From an uncultured Acidobacteriota bacterium (lineage in GTDB: Bacteria > Acidobacteriota > Terriglobia > Terriglobales > Acidobacteriaceae), in assembly GCA_903873705.1 (NCBI GenBank), contig CAIQPK010000072.1, positions 1 through 64,000 on the forward strand: DNA of 64,000 bases. The letters run 5' to 3'. Under the pieces are notes generated by a model that saw only the letters and a list, made by a program, of their open reading frames with translations, searched no databases and had not been told where the DNA came from. A program made the translations under genes and the position numbers. Every line of letters starts with the position of its first letter. Within the stretch, counting starts at the first letter, position 1. Below are positions 43,666 to 51,958 of the stretch, in pieces.

Positions 43666-44259
43666 CTAGATTCCATCGGCATAGTGAATTATTCTGCGAA
43701 GCTTTTTCGGTAACGGACTCATGAGCAGATGAGCTGAGTTAACCTCGTGGCAAGTCATACAGCCGGTGGGACCTTCGCGCTGCTTGTGGCATCCGACGCA
43801 GCCACCCATCGTGGTCACGTTGGTGACTTTGGCGATCGTGTCCATCTTGACGACGTCACCGTGGCAGGATGCGCATTCAACCTTGGCGGTGAGATGAACG
43901 TCGTGACTCCAATACACGAATCCGGGAACGCTGTAGACCTGGACCCAGGGAATCGGAGTGCCGGATTTCACGAACTCCGTAAGCTTCTGGACGCCGGGCT
44001 TGTCGGTCCCCATGGTGGCGTGACAGCGCATACATTTTGCGGTACCCGGCAGCGTCATTTGAACGCCGGGGTCCGGCTTGACGTGGCAAAAGGTGCACGG
44101 CAGCTTCATATCGCCTGCGTGCTTTTTATGGCTGAAAGGAAGGGGCTGAACGGGAGCTTCCGGTGAAGCCGGAGGGGCTTCACCGGATTGCGCAACGCAA
44201 AGCGTAGCTCCGGTAAGGAGCAACGCCCATAACAAAACGATCGACGACACAACCTTCAT
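43666..44259 (-). CDS. Exported pentaheme cytochrome c (c3/c7-like)
   Basis: A 197-residue periplasmic multiheme cytochrome with a signal peptide (residues 1-24) and five heme-binding motifs: CTFCH 55-59, CMRCH 76-80, CASCH 129-133, CVGCH 154-158 and CMTCH 167-171. Extra histidines in FSHKKHAG (about 42-49) and YWSHDVHL (about 116-123) suit bis-His ligation as in c3/c7 cytochromes. It lies 31 bases downstream of the SpdH-like flavoprotein gene on the same strand, so it is the likely electron acceptor of that enzyme, passing electrons to the respiratory chain. ATG 44259 has AGGG six bases ahead; a GTG at 44274 is the alternative. Confidence 0.9.
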   Translation of the reverse strand: MKVVSSIVLLWALLLTGATLCVAQSGEAPPASPEAPVQPLPFSHKKHAGDMKLPCTFCHVKPDPGVQMTLPGTAKCMRCHATMGTDKPGVQKLTEFVKSGTPIPWVQVYSVPGFVYWSHDVHLTAKVECASCHGDVVKMDTIAKVTNVTTMGGCVGCHKQREGPTGCMTCHEVNSAHLLMSPLPKKLRRIIHYADGI

Positions 44260-44290
44260 GGCTGACCCTGACACCTGGTTAGCGTTCAGT

Positions 44291-46195
44291 TTATCTGAGC
44301 CCCTGCGTCAGCCAGATCTCTTCCACGGCGCGGTTGGCTTCGTCCATGGCCGTGTTGGTGAAGGCCGCTGCGCCGGAGTCCGTGTTAGCGATGGTGATGC
44401 GACCGAAGCGTGCGCGACCGATGACATGCGGGCGCTGCTCTTCGGGCATGTCGGGATCGTTCAGCGTGTCGTAGGTATAAGCGTAGCCGTATGGCCAGCG
44501 ATTGACGGTGATCGCGAGAATGTCGTCGGCTGCGTTGAAGCCCGCGGGCCCGAGAACGCGCTGGAACTGCTTGCGGATGATGAGTTCGTGATCGGAGAAG
44601 GTCATCGTCAGGAGTTCCTTCTGTCCGGCGAGGTTCTGGTCTTTGCGGTTAGGCAGGCCGGGATGATTCGGACTCTTGTTGAGATGAATGTTGATCGGTT
44701 CGGTGGGGTCACCTACGGCCTGATAGCCGCCGACCAGGTTGCCGGTGTCGATGCCAATGCTGGGGTAGTACATGCCGGGGCACGTAACGCGTGAGACGCC
44801 GAGCTTCTGGAACGACGTCCAGTTCTTGATGACGACGTTGGTGTACATCATCGGAACCTTGACGTTGTTGAGCAGCGCCTTCTTCTGCACGATCGGCAGT
44901 TCAGGGATGAGGTCCGGCAGCAGGCGGTTGTAGCAGGCCATGACAACCCACTTTGCGCGCACGGCCTGGAGCTTGCCGTCCTTGTTGTAGGCGATCTTTA
45001 CGCCCGTGGACTTTTCCGCGGTGCCTTCGAGCATGACCCGGACGACTGGAGCACTGAGGCGCACGCGAATCGGGTTGTCTGCCTTGTCGAGCGCGCTGTA
45101 GTCCAGCTTCGCGTTGACGATGGTGTCCATGTTCTGAGGCTGTTGAGCAAAAGCCGTAGGAACGATCTTGCTGATGAGCAGACGAGCGACCGAGGCGTTG
45201 CCGTCAGGGAAGTGGAAGGTGAACGAACCCTCACTGTACTGCTCCTCGAACTTGAGGCCAAGACCGTTGAAGCCGGCGGAGCCATGGGTTCCGGCTTCGT
45301 AGGCGGGCATCGTGTCGATGAACTTGTTATTGCGGCCGCTGGTGTTCTTCATGAACACCATAACCTGCGGATCGACCTTGGCATAGTTCGCCAGAAAATC
45401 CTTGTAGCTCATGCGTTTGAGCTTCTCGACCTTTTGAGCTTCGGTCATGCCGGGCATGTAGTCGGGATTCTTGCCGTTGATGCGGATGAGATCTGCCTGC
45501 GCCTTGGGGTTGAGCGGGGTCTTGGTGAAAAAGTCCGACATGCCGCGCCGACCATAGCCCAGTACCATGCGATCTTCGCCGAAAGTCTCCTTGTCGAAGA
45601 AGAGGCCGGTGCCCAACTTGTACTTGGTTTCAAGAATGTGATTGGTGAGCTCAGAAGATCGGCTAACCTTGATGCCGAGCTCCTGCAACACCGACTTCGC
45701 CATATAGCTATAGGGGAAGGGCGTCGCAATGCCCATCGTTCCGCCGTAGCTGATGAAGGTCTTGTCGCCGATCTTGAATTCATTGCGCTTGGCGTGGCCA
45801 CCGAAATCATCGTTATTATCGATCACGAGAATTTTCTGCTCGGGGCCCAGACCACGCTGATAGAAAAGTGCAGCGGAAAGTCCGGAGATGCCGCCCCCCA
45901 CAACAACGAGGTCGTACTCTTCGGTGATGGCATCATTCGCGACCGGGAAGGCCTTGTACTTGCCGGCCTGAATATCGGGGAAGTCGGCGATGGCGGGAAC
46001 GAGATTACCGCGGAGGCCCGTATTGAGCGGAGGGTACGCGGGTGAGACTACCGGTTGATAGTCTGCACCCGCAGCCAGGGCGGGGAGACCCAGGCTATTC
46101 GCGGCCAGTCCGACGCCAGTGACAGCGACTCCATTCATGAAGTCGCGCCGCGTGATGGAACAGCCCATGCCAAGTTTCTGTTCTTCGTTCGTCAT
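44291..46195 (-). CDS. Spermidine-dehydrogenase-like FAD oxidoreductase, copy 1
   Basis: A 634-residue flavoprotein. The N-terminus carries a Tat signal (SITRRDFMNGVAVTGVGLAANSL), so it is exported folded. The Rossmann FAD motif EEYDLVVVGGGISGLSAALFY is near residues 92-112 and is followed by DNNDDFGGHAKRNEF. The C-terminus YAYTYDTLNDPD...ITIANTDSGAAAFTN completes the FAD fold. The opening LGMGCSITRRDF is typical of the SpdH family, for which Pseudomonas SpdH oxidises spermidine. It is followed by a pentaheme cytochrome gene and preceded by a secreted DUF1579-like gene, probably all one operon. Substrate by family and context only; the two other copies in the window differ in their linker. 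Confidence 0.85.
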   Translation of the reverse strand: MTNEEQKLGMGCSITRRDFMNGVAVTGVGLAANSLGLPALAAGADYQPVVSPAYPPLNTGLRGNLVPAIADFPDIQAGKYKAFPVANDAITEEYDLVVVGGGISGLSAALFYQRGLGPEQKILVIDNNDDFGGHAKRNEFKIGDKTFISYGGTMGIATPFPYSYMAKSVLQELGIKVSRSSELTNHILETKYKLGTGLFFDKETFGEDRMVLGYGRRGMSDFFTKTPLNPKAQADLIRINGKNPDYMPGMTEAQKVEKLKRMSYKDFLANYAKVDPQVMVFMKNTSGRNNKFIDTMPAYEAGTHGSAGFNGLGLKFEEQYSEGSFTFHFPDGNASVARLLISKIVPTAFAQQPQNMDTIVNAKLDYSALDKADNPIRVRLSAPVVRVMLEGTAEKSTGVKIAYNKDGKLQAVRAKWVVMACYNRLLPDLIPELPIVQKKALLNNVKVPMMYTNVVIKNWTSFQKLGVSRVTCPGMYYPSIGIDTGNLVGGYQAVGDPTEPINIHLNKSPNHPGLPNRKDQNLAGQKELLTMTFSDHELIIRKQFQRVLGPAGFNAADDILAITVNRWPYGYAYTYDTLNDPDMPEEQRPHVIGRARFGRITIANTDSGAAAFTNTAMDEANRAVEEIWLTQGLR

Positions 46196-46243
46196 ACGCC
46201 CTCACAAGATAAGTGGTGTTGCGTTCGCGAAAACTGATGGAAA

Positions 46244-46807
46244 CTATTTCTTGGGAACCCAGGTAAGGTCGTACTCCTGCTTCCAGGTCACACCATCGTC
46301 ATCGGAGCCCATGGAAAGCTCTTGAATCTTGCCGTCGGGTTTTTTCAGCAGGCTCCAGTGACGCAGTCGCACAGCGCCGCCGGGCATTGGCTGCAAGAGG
46401 CGGAAGCGGATACCGTCAGGTACTAACGTGCCCTCAAAGTGGCTGGTGGCGCCGGCGCCCGAAACCCAGAAGTACTCCCACTTGCCGGTGCGCTGATTGT
46501 AGGTGCTCAGGCCGAGTCCATCGCCAGTTGCGCCGCGTGCGGCTTTCCACACTTCAGAGATGCCGCAGGTGTTCAGCACCTTCGTCACCGAGACGTCTGA
46601 GGATTTCTTTCCGTCGGCGCTGAAAACTTCCCATTCGCCTACCCAATAGTCAAGCTGGCGAAACTCAGGATGTGCGACAGCATCAAGACAAGGCGACGGG
46701 CGGGGCGCCGGAGGAGTCGCCGGAGCGGCCGTCTGGGAAACGGCTGGAAGCGCAATGGACAGCGCACAAAAGAGAAGGGCGGGAGCTGCTGGCGTCAGTC
46801 GTGGCAT
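46244..46807 (-). CDS. Secreted DUF1579-like protein
   Basis: A 187-residue exported protein: signal peptide to about residue 25 (PAVSQ), then the DUF1579-type lipocalin-like pattern (FRQLDYWVGEWEVFSADGKKSSDVSVTK, ISEVWKAARGATGDGLGLSTYN, KWEYFWVSGAG). Function unknown; such domains are often found in acidobacterial secreted proteins and may bind small hydrophobic molecules. ATG 46807 follows AGGTG. It lies 48 bases before the SpdH-like gene on the same strand, so they may be co-transcribed. The longer upstream frame is not used because the signal peptide starts here. Confidence 0.8.
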   Translation of the reverse strand: MPRLTPAAPALLFCALSIALPAVSQTAAPATPPAPRPSPCLDAVAHPEFRQLDYWVGEWEVFSADGKKSSDVSVTKVLNTCGISEVWKAARGATGDGLGLSTYNQRTGKWEYFWVSGAGATSHFEGTLVPDGIRFRLLQPMPGGAVRLRHWSLLKKPDGKIQELSMGSDDDGVTWKQEYDLTWVPKK

Positions 46808-47256
46808 GGTCACCTCAGATCCGGTTCGGGTCGTGGAGCGATGGGTGCGGAGACGGCGTGGAAGAAGCGAAAGGAATGCGCTGTGTTGGCGAATTTCACT
46901 AACCTTACTTCTCTTCTCTTTGCATGTCAATCGCGTGCGTGAAATTAGTTTGCGGCCCTGTTCATGCGGCGGCGGATTTCCATAGAGATTTCCGGTACGG
47001 GCAAATGAGTGCTTGACGTACCTCACTAACCTTGCTATTTTTTTGCAAAGCTCTCCTCGACGCAACGCCCCACAAATTGCCAGCGCCAGCGTAACTTTCA
47101 TTGCGCAGGCGATTCTCTTTACCTTCTGGCATTCTCACATTCCCTTTCGTCAACTCGAAAGGGATCGACGGAACTCAGGATTTAGCGGACTCACTCCTAT
47201 TTTGCAAGACGCGCAATCAATGCGCTGCAAGTTCAACCGGATTCCCAGGAGAAGTA
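46808..47256. promoter_or_regulatory. Divergent control region with repeat TCACTAACCTTRCT and a promoter
   Basis: Two near-identical 14-mers, TCACTAACCTTACT near 46896 and TCACTAACCTTGCT at 47023-47036, lie in the leader between the DUF1579-SpdH operon (minus) and the aminotransferase gene (plus). TTGACG at 47013-47018 and TATTTT at 47036-47041, with a 17-bp spacer, form a good sigma70-type promoter for the aminotransferase, and the second repeat sits inside the spacer. That is a usual place for a regulator site. The transcript would have a leader of about 205 bases. No gene is supported here. Confidence 0.5.
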
Positions 47257-48585
47257 TTGAGCCAACTCGTTGAAGCCGCGCCGATTGCCCCTGGACTTAA
47301 AAATCAGTGGCTGCCGTTCACGCCGAACAGAGACTTCAAAGAAGATCCGCGAATCTTCGAACGTGCGAAGGGAATTTACTTTTACGGGCCCGAAGATAAA
47401 CCCATTCTGGACGGGAGTTCGGGTCTCTTCACCACGCCGGCGGGTCATGGGCGAGAAGAGATTGCCGAGGCGGTTTACGCACAAATTCTGCGGCTCGATT
47501 ACACGTCAAGTTTTTATCGCAGCCATCCGGGCGCGATGGCTGCGTGCCAGGAGATCGGGAAACTGCTACCTGTGGGCCTGGACCATATCTTTCTGACGAA
47601 CTCGGGTTCGGAGGCCGTCGATACCGCGCTGAAGATCGCTTTGCAGTATCAGCGGGCGCGCAAGCAGGGGACCCGAAATATCTTCGTGTCGCGCGAAGGG
47701 GCGTATCACGGAGCGAACCTCTCCGGTGTCGCGCTATCGGGTATCGCGGGGAATCGACGTGACTTCGGCATGCCGATTCTCCCGGTGGTGCATATGCGCC
47801 ACACCTGGCAGGAAGCCAATCGTTTCCAGCCAGGGCAGGGGACTTACGGAGCGGAACTGGCGGACGACCTCCTTCGCCTGATCCGCCTGCATGGTGTGGA
47901 AAATATCGCCGCCTGTATTGTGGAACCGATCATAGGATCAGGCGGTACACATGTCCCACCCGTGGGCTATCTTGAGCGGCTTCGCGCCATCTGTGATGAG
48001 CACGATGTGTTGCTGATCTTTGACGAGGTGATCTGCGGATTTGGCCGCACCGGCAAGGCGTTTGCTGCCGATGCGTTCGGTGTGACACCCGACATGATGA
48101 CCATGGCAAAGGCCGTGACGAACGGCGTCGTTCCCATGGGCGCGGTTGCGGTGCGCTCGGAGATTTACGAAACGATCGTCGAGGCAGATCCCAATCGCAC
48201 GGTTGAGCTTTTTCACGGCTACACCGGATCGGGACATCCCGTTTCCTGCGCTGCCTGCCTTGCGACGTTGAAGATCTATGAAGCTGAAGATCTGTTCGAG
48301 AACGCGAACAAGCTGTCGCCTTATTTTCTCGAGAAGATATTCAGCCTGGAAAAGTTTGAAGGCGTTGACGACATTCGCGGTTATGGGATGTTGGCCGGCG
48401 TAGACATTAACCCCAGCGTGCTCGGCACCAATGGTTACGGGTTTCAAAAACGGCTCTACGACCACGGGCTCCATGTAAAGACGACCGGCAACACGGTGAT
48501 TTTGTCACCGCCATTCATCTGTACCCACGGCGACATCGATGCCATTGCCGCTACGCTGGCGGAATTGCTGGCCAAAAAGTCTTGA
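47257..48585 (+). CDS. Beta-alanine:pyruvate-type omega-aminotransferase
   Basis: A 442-residue class III PLP aminotransferase. It aligns end to end with the beta-alanine:pyruvate/omega-amino-acid transaminase pattern: NQWLPFTPNRDFKEDPRIF, LTNSGSEAVDTALKIALQYQ, YHGANLSGVALSGIAGNRRDFG, EPIIGSGGTHVPP, LLIFDEVICGFGRTG and the Schiff-base Lys in MAKAVTNGVVPMGAV. Such enzymes deaminate beta-alanine, diaminopropane-derived amines or other omega-amines using pyruvate. Beta-alanine would arise from 3-aminopropanal in spermidine breakdown. The start is TTG 47257 with AGGAG at a good distance; the longer frame to 47101 lies in the control region. Confidence 0.87.
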   Translation: MSQLVEAAPIAPGLKNQWLPFTPNRDFKEDPRIFERAKGIYFYGPEDKPILDGSSGLFTTPAGHGREEIAEAVYAQILRLDYTSSFYRSHPGAMAACQEIGKLLPVGLDHIFLTNSGSEAVDTALKIALQYQRARKQGTRNIFVSREGAYHGANLSGVALSGIAGNRRDFGMPILPVVHMRHTWQEANRFQPGQGTYGAELADDLLRLIRLHGVENIAACIVEPIIGSGGTHVPPVGYLERLRAICDEHDVLLIFDEVICGFGRTGKAFAADAFGVTPDMMTMAKAVTNGVVPMGAVAVRSEIYETIVEADPNRTVELFHGYTGSGHPVSCAACLATLKIYEAEDLFENANKLSPYFLEKIFSLEKFEGVDDIRGYGMLAGVDINPSVLGTNGYGFQKRLYDHGLHVKTTGNTVILSPPFICTHGDIDAIAATLAELLAKKS

Positions 48586-48608
48586 TTTTGTCACCGTTCA
48601 AATATTTC

Positions 48609-48636
48609 TTGACTGTCAAAAAAAATGCTGTATAAC
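48609..48636 (+). promoter_or_regulatory. Promoter of the TonB receptor-SpdH-DAO operon
   Basis: TTGACT at 48609-48614 and TATAAC at 48631-48636 are separated by 16 bases, including an A8 run, an excellent sigma70-type promoter. It stands 318 bases ahead of the TonB receptor start and just after the aminotransferase gene. The A+T-rich stretch that follows (48634-48650) resembles a block in the permease leader at 42650-42675 and may be a regulator site. The remaining leader to 48954 holds no gene. Confidence 0.6.
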
Positions 48637-48954
48637 TTTACATAATTTCTACAAACCACTTTTTAGCGTAACTTGTTGCATCCGTAATCACCGCTCCACT
48701 CGCTTGTGATTTGTCTAACGGGTTTCCAACGGTAACCGCGCCACAGGAGTTTTCCGGCTCCTGAACAGGCCAGTCCCTAGACGCTGTAGTGCTCCGAATT
48801 TCATCCTTTTAGCCTTAACTGAAACGCCTACCGCAATCGAGCAATACGCGAATCTGCATACGGTCGACGTGTTGGTAATCGTATATTTCGTCGACATTAC
48901 TTAGCTTCTATAACCATATTTTCACTGCTTTGCCCTTGAAGGAGGACAAAAGAG

Positions 48955-51930
48955 ATGGCCCAGACCGATCGCGTTTACGCCAAACTCGTCAACTTGCCGA
49001 GCTTTTCGACCATCAATCGAAAGCGTCGCCATAGAGATGGATTCTCGTGGGCGGTGATGCTCACCGTTCTCTGTATCTTTGCGTTCGTGACGTCGTTCTC
49101 TACGGCATCATTCGCGCAGACGAGCTCGACTGAAGGTGCGATCATCGGATCGGTGACCGACAGCACGGGCGCGGCGATCCCTGGAGCCATCGTGACGCTG
49201 ACAGGCGCGAAGGTCATGGGACCGACCAAGGTCACGGCCGGTTCAGACGGGCAATATAAGTTTCCGGCCCTGCAGCCAGGCGAGTATTCGGTCTCGGCTT
49301 CGCACGAAGGCTTCGCAGTCGGCCAGGTGAAGAGCATCAACGTGGGGCTCGGCTTCACGGCCACGGTACCGATTTCATTGCCCGCGGGTAGTGTCGAGCA
49401 GGTTGTTTCGGTTGATGCCTCCGGCACCTCGATCGACACACAGTCACAAAACGTAACCACGCGTCTTAGCACGGCAGCGCTCGAAGAGCTTCCCGGTTCG
49501 CGCGACTTTTGGGCTGTTATTGCGCAGGCTCCCGCCATTGCAGTGGGACGCGTGGATGTTGGCGGAAGCAACGCGCTGACGCAGCAGTCGTCGATTACTT
49601 ACGGTCTGACGAGCGGCTCGGGCGTCAATCGCGGCATGGTCGAAGGCGTGATGGTGAACGAAGGCGCCGGCGGCAGCAGCGAAATGTACTACACGGACTT
49701 TGGTGCACTGGCTGAAATGTCGGTCAATGCGGCGGGTAATAACGCCGAGATGCCGAACCCAGGTGTGCTAACCCAACTCATCGTTAAGTCGGGCGGCAAT
49801 CAATATCACGGCAACGTCTACTACGATTACGAAAACGACTCACTGGAAGGCGCCAACATCGATGCCAACCAGATCGCGCTCGGCGTCAAGGGAAGCAACG
49901 TTCTCTCGGTTTATGACACCAACCGCATCAGCAAGTTCTCCGACTTCAACGCCGACCTGGGTGGCTTTATCGTGAAGGATAAGCTGTGGTGGTATGGCGC
50001 TTTCCGATATACGTCCGTTGGTCAGCGCTATCCGACACTCATCGACGACACGCAGGTTACAACGTCGCCCGTCTGGACCGGCAAGATCAACTACGACATC
50101 AACGGCAAGCAGAAGATCATTGGTTTCTACCAGCACTCCGCCAAGGTTCAGCCCGACTACCTCGGCGCCATTCTGATCAGCGGAGCCCGTGCAAGCCCGG
50201 CGTTGATGGGCAAGGACACCGTCTGGAGTTCTTCATTCCCCACCTATGTCTGGAAGGCTGAGTACGACTACACCATCACCAACAATCTGCTGCTGGAAGC
50301 GCGTGTAGGCCAGTATCACTCCGACTGGGACCGTCACTATAAGAGCAGCGACGCCCGAATTGAAGATACCAGCAGCAACTACGTCTATGGTGGCGTCTAC
50401 AACTCCGAAAATAAGCGCAGCCGTCCTCAGTTCAGCGGCAGCGTGGTTTGGGCCCACTCGGGCTGGTTGGGTAGCCACTCCTTCAAGTTCGGTGGCGAGT
50501 ACATGCGTGACACCATCACGCAGCCGGCCGGCCTCTTCGGCAGCTCCTGCCAGTGCGTTTCGCAGCTGGTGGCGGGTGCACCCACGCAGGTAACGATCTA
50601 CCAGGCGAATATCTCCATCAACGGCAACTCCACAATCGGTGTTTATGCCCAGGACACCTGGAACATGACACGCCGGCTTAACGTCAACCTCGGCGTACGC
50701 TTTGACCACAACAACCTGTTCAACCCGGAGCAGACCGGCGCGGATGGAACCAAGTACGCCGCCGTTTCGAGTGCGTTCCACTTCAACAACGTCGGACCGC
50801 GCATCGGCTTCGACTATGACGTCTTTGGCAATCACAAGACGGTAGTGAAGAGCAGCTTCGGCCAATACTTCGTTTACCCAGGCTCCGACTATGCCGGCAA
50901 CTTCAACCCGAACACTGCAGGCGGATGGAAGAAGGTCTATCAGTGGACCAATACGACCATCACGAATGGCGGCGGCACGCCTTGCGGCGGTACCGTAGCT
51001 ACTGGTGATGTTCCCACTTGCCACTGGGACGGCAACTCGAAGACGCTCGGCAACCTGGTCAGCTCAGCCGGCGGTGTCAACACAATCAGCATCGATCCGA
51101 ATTTGAAGAACACCTACACGCTGCAGGGAACGATGTTCGTCGAGCGTGAAGTGGTTCCCAATTTCACGGTTCGCACCGGATTTGTGTGGAATGGTCGTCG
51201 CGATGTTGCGGCGAGCATCTATCCGACGCGCCCCCTCTCCGCGTACATTCTTCAGCCCAACCCGTTCTACATTCCCGGACCGACCGCAGGAAGCGCGTGT
51301 TCCACAGACTGCGGCTACGGCTCGTATAGCTACTATGATCTTCCCACCCCGGTGACCGCTGCGGTGGCGCAGACCCATAACATCCATGCATCGTCCAACT
51401 ACTACAGCTGGGAAATTTCCGGGGCCAAGCGCAGCGGTAAGATCGACGTGCTGGCCAGCTACGCCAGGACATGGTCGTACGAAACTACGTTGGGCGCCAC
51501 AAATGCTTACACCCCGAACGCGCAGCTTGGCGCTCCGGGCTTCACTAACTCCTTCTACACCTGGCAAGCGAAGGTCAATCTGACTTATCGCGCACCGTAC
51601 GGCATTCGACTCATCCCGGTGATGACCATGCAGTCGGGTACGCCCTTCGCCCGCACCTTTACCCGAACGATGAATTATGGGTCCACGACATTCCTCGCTG
51701 AGTCATTCGGTTAAGAACGCACGCCGGTCATTGCTCCCGTCAACGTTCGTATCGAGAAGGAGTTTCGCATCAAGGAACGCTTGAAGATCAGCGCCCTGGG
51801 TGATGCTTACAACATCTTCAACACCAATGCGATCCAGGCGACTACCGTTGCTTCGGGTACGTCCTTCCTGCGGCCGGCTGCTATTACTGGTCCGCGTGTA
51901 GGCCGTGTTGGTTTCAAGGTCCAGTTCTAA
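48955..51930 (+). pseudogene. TonB-dependent receptor with N-terminal carboxypeptidase-regulatory domain, interrupted by TAA
   Basis: A large outer-membrane receptor of the Oar/CarboxypepD_reg type common in acidobacteria. A signal segment ends at SFAQT (about residue 57); a carboxypeptidase-regulatory-like domain follows (about 60-140: GAIIGSVTDSTGAAIPGAIVTLTG, GQYKFPALQPGEYSVSA); then a plug-like region and a long beta-barrel. An in-frame TAA at 51712-51714 ends the frame after residue 919. The same frame continues for 71 codons with a natural family C-terminus (VNVRIEKEFRIKERLKISAL, DAYNIFNTNAIQA, ending GFKVQF) and stops at 51928-51930. It is thus a single nonsense codon in an otherwise intact 991-residue protein. 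GGAGG precedes ATG 48955. Confidence 0.85.
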
Positions 51931-51958
51931 CCAGTAGCGAAGTAAGGGAGCATTTGTA

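Noticed and set aside
50233-51567. Long minus-strand frames opposite the TonB receptor
   Set aside because: Shadows of the receptor's codon bias; Arg/Val-rich without domains.
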